This document shows, one piece after another, positions 5,834 to 7,164 of a stretch of DNA of 7,164 nt. Each line of letters opens with the position of its first letter. Positions within the stretch are counted from its first letter, which is position 1. The translations under genes and the position numbers were made by a program. Source of the stretch: an uncultured Candidatus Soleaferrea sp. (GTDB taxonomy: Bacteria; Bacillota; Clostridia; Oscillospirales; Ruminococcaceae); assembly GCA_934527325.1 (NCBI GenBank), contig CAKTAG010000047.1:1-7164 (forward strand), read 5' to 3'. Under the pieces are notes generated by a model. It did not search any database. It had not been told where the DNA came from and was given only the letters and a program-made list of their open reading frames with translations.

Positions 5834-7164
5834 ATGATATCTGAAGATTTTATTAATGAATTAAAAAATCATTGTGATATAGAGTATATAATATCTTTGT
5901 ATGTTAACCTTAAACAAGCTGGAAGAAACAAGGTTGGCATATGCCCTTTCCACTCAGAAAAAACACCATCTATGGTTGTTTACAACGATACACAATCATT
6001 TTACTGTTTTGGCTGCGGAATTGGTGGCGATGTTATAACCTTTATAAAAAATATTGAACACTTAGATTACCTTGAAGCTGTCAAGTTTTTAGCCAAAAAA
6101 GCAGGTTTAAATATTCCACAAAATATAAAAGACAATGAAACATATGCTTTAAAAAAGAAAGTTTTAGAAATAAATAAAATTGCAGCTAAACATTTTTTTA
6201 AAAATTTAATCAACCCTAATTTTAAAGAAATAAAACAGTATCTAAATTATAGACAGTTGCCCCCTACTTATGTAAAAAAATTTGGACTTGGGTACGCAAT
6301 AAACAGTTGGAATGATGTTACAACACTGTTAAAATCAAAAGGATTTTCAGAAAAAGAAATATTAGCCTCTAACCTTGCCTCTAAAAATAAAACAGGTGCA
6401 CTTCACGATGTATTTAAAAATCGGTTGATTTTCCCTATTATAGATTTAACAGGCAATGTTATAGCTTTTGGTGGAAGAATATTAAGTAATAACAGTTTTG
6501 GGCCAAAATATCTAAACTCTTCTGATACTATAATATTTAAAAAAAGCAATAACTTATATGGGTTAAATTTTTGTAAAAAAACAAAAAAAAGTTATATAAT
6601 TTTAACTGAAGGGTATATGGATGTTATAGCCTTATATAAAGCTGGATTTGACAATGTAGTTGCAACTTTAGGTACTGCGCTAACTTCTCAACAAGCACGG
6701 CTTATTTCAAGTTACACATCAGAGGTTGTTATTTCTTACGATTCTGATGGTGCAGGTAAAAAAGCATCTTCAAAAGCAGCAAATATTCTGGGCAATACTG
6801 GTATAGCTGTGAAAATTTTAAATATTAAAGATGCAAAAGATCCTGATGAATATATAAAAAAATTCGGCAAAGAAAAATTTTCTATTTTAATAAAAAATCG
6901 CGAAAATATTTTAGATTTTAAAATAGAGCAACTAAAAAATAAATACGATCTATCGGATTCTCAAAATAAAGTTGATTTTTTAAAAGCAATTGTTTCTACC
7001 CTCTCCGAAATTTCTAACCCGCTTGAAAGAGAAGTTTATATATCTAAAATATCTAATGAGCTAAACATAAACCGTGACGTTCTTAATTTACAAATTAACA
7101 AGAATATAAAAAAAATGATTGCTAAAAATAAAAAAAATCAAGAAAAAATTCTTAACACTATAGG
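5834..7164 (+). CDS. dnaG: DNA primase (3' end beyond the window)
   Basis: DnaG makes the RNA primers for lagging-strand synthesis, working with the replicative helicase at the fork. The first 443 codons are present and the frame is open to the right edge; full-length proteins are about 590-600 residues. The N-terminal CHC2 zinc finger has C37, H40, C58 and C61. The RNA polymerase core includes RLIFPI starting at R197, AFGGR ending at R215, and a KYLNSSDT segment. The TOPRIM domain has the catalytic glutamate E259 in TEGYMDV and the metal-binding D303 and D305 in DSDGAGKKA. DPDEYI begins at 336. After that comes a Lys/Asn-rich region that should be the start of the helicase-binding domain. 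The ATG is preceded by AAAGGGGA (5816-5823). In many Firmicutes the sigma factor gene rpoD follows dnaG, but that cannot be seen here. Confidence 0.96.
   Translation, partial: MISEDFINELKNHCDIEYIISLYVNLKQAGRNKVGICPFHSEKTPSMVVYNDTQSFYCFGCGIGGDVITFIKNIEHLDYLEAVKFLAKKAGLNIPQNIKDNETYALKKKVLEINKIAAKHFFKNLINPNFKEIKQYLNYRQLPPTYVKKFGLGYAINSWNDVTTLLKSKGFSEKEILASNLASKNKTGALHDVFKNRLIFPIIDLTGNVIAFGGRILSNNSFGPKYLNSSDTIIFKKSNNLYGLNFCKKTKKSYIILTEGYMDVIALYKAGFDNVVATLGTALTSQQARLISSYTSEVVISYDSDGAGKKASSKAANILGNTGIAVKILNIKDAKDPDEYIKKFGKEKFSILIKNRENILDFKIEQLKNKYDLSDSQNKVDFLKAIVSTLSEISNPLEREVYISKISNELNINRDVLNLQINKNIKKMIAKNKKNQEKILNTI

Overview
The window is an AT-rich stretch of ordinary bacterial housekeeping DNA, most like a low-GC Clostridia-type Firmicute. 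The evidence is strong purine-rich Shine-Dalgarno sites ahead of every gene, sigma-A-type promoters, and protein sequences typical of that group. All real genes read on the + strand. Every tryptophan codon I checked is TGG and no coding frame contains TGA, so nothing points to a recoded genome. I see no transposase, CRISPR array, rRNA or tRNA.

Region 1 (about 1-4600) looks like one co-directional run. It starts from a plausible promoter at 17-45 and contains glyA (serine hydroxymethyltransferase), a small TrkA/RCK-type NAD-binding protein, metK (S-adenosylmethionine synthetase), a YfbR-like HD-domain 5'-deoxynucleotidase, and a hydrophobic ECF-S-like membrane protein. Gaps are 31 to 80 bases and I see no clear terminator until a hairpin at 4570-4596. 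GlyA makes the one-carbon units that feed methionine and thymidylate synthesis, MetK turns methionine into SAM, and YfbR works on deoxynucleoside monophosphates. One-carbon and nucleotide metabolism is thus a loose theme. The TrkA and membrane proteins have no obvious place in it.

Region 2 (4504-4836) is a 333-base non-coding interval. It holds the hairpin, then a very good promoter (TTGAAA, 17 bases, extended TGnTATAAT at 4702-4730), then a leader of about 100 bases with a perfect 13-bp inverted repeat, leading into rpmE (ribosomal protein L31, zinc-binding form).

Region 3 (5041-7164) starts with a perfect 12-bp stem hairpin between rpmE and the next gene. That gene is a YigZ/YvyE (IMPACT-like) protein that appears to start at TTG. 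It is followed by the first 443 codons of dnaG (DNA primase), which runs off the right edge.

I do not find a convincing new biological system. The observations most worth a second look are the structured rpmE leader, the hairpin after rpmE that has no U-tract, the hairpin at 4570-4596 that resembles IS200/IS605 end palindromes, and an HD nucleotidase unusually close to the E. coli YfbR sequence as I recall it.
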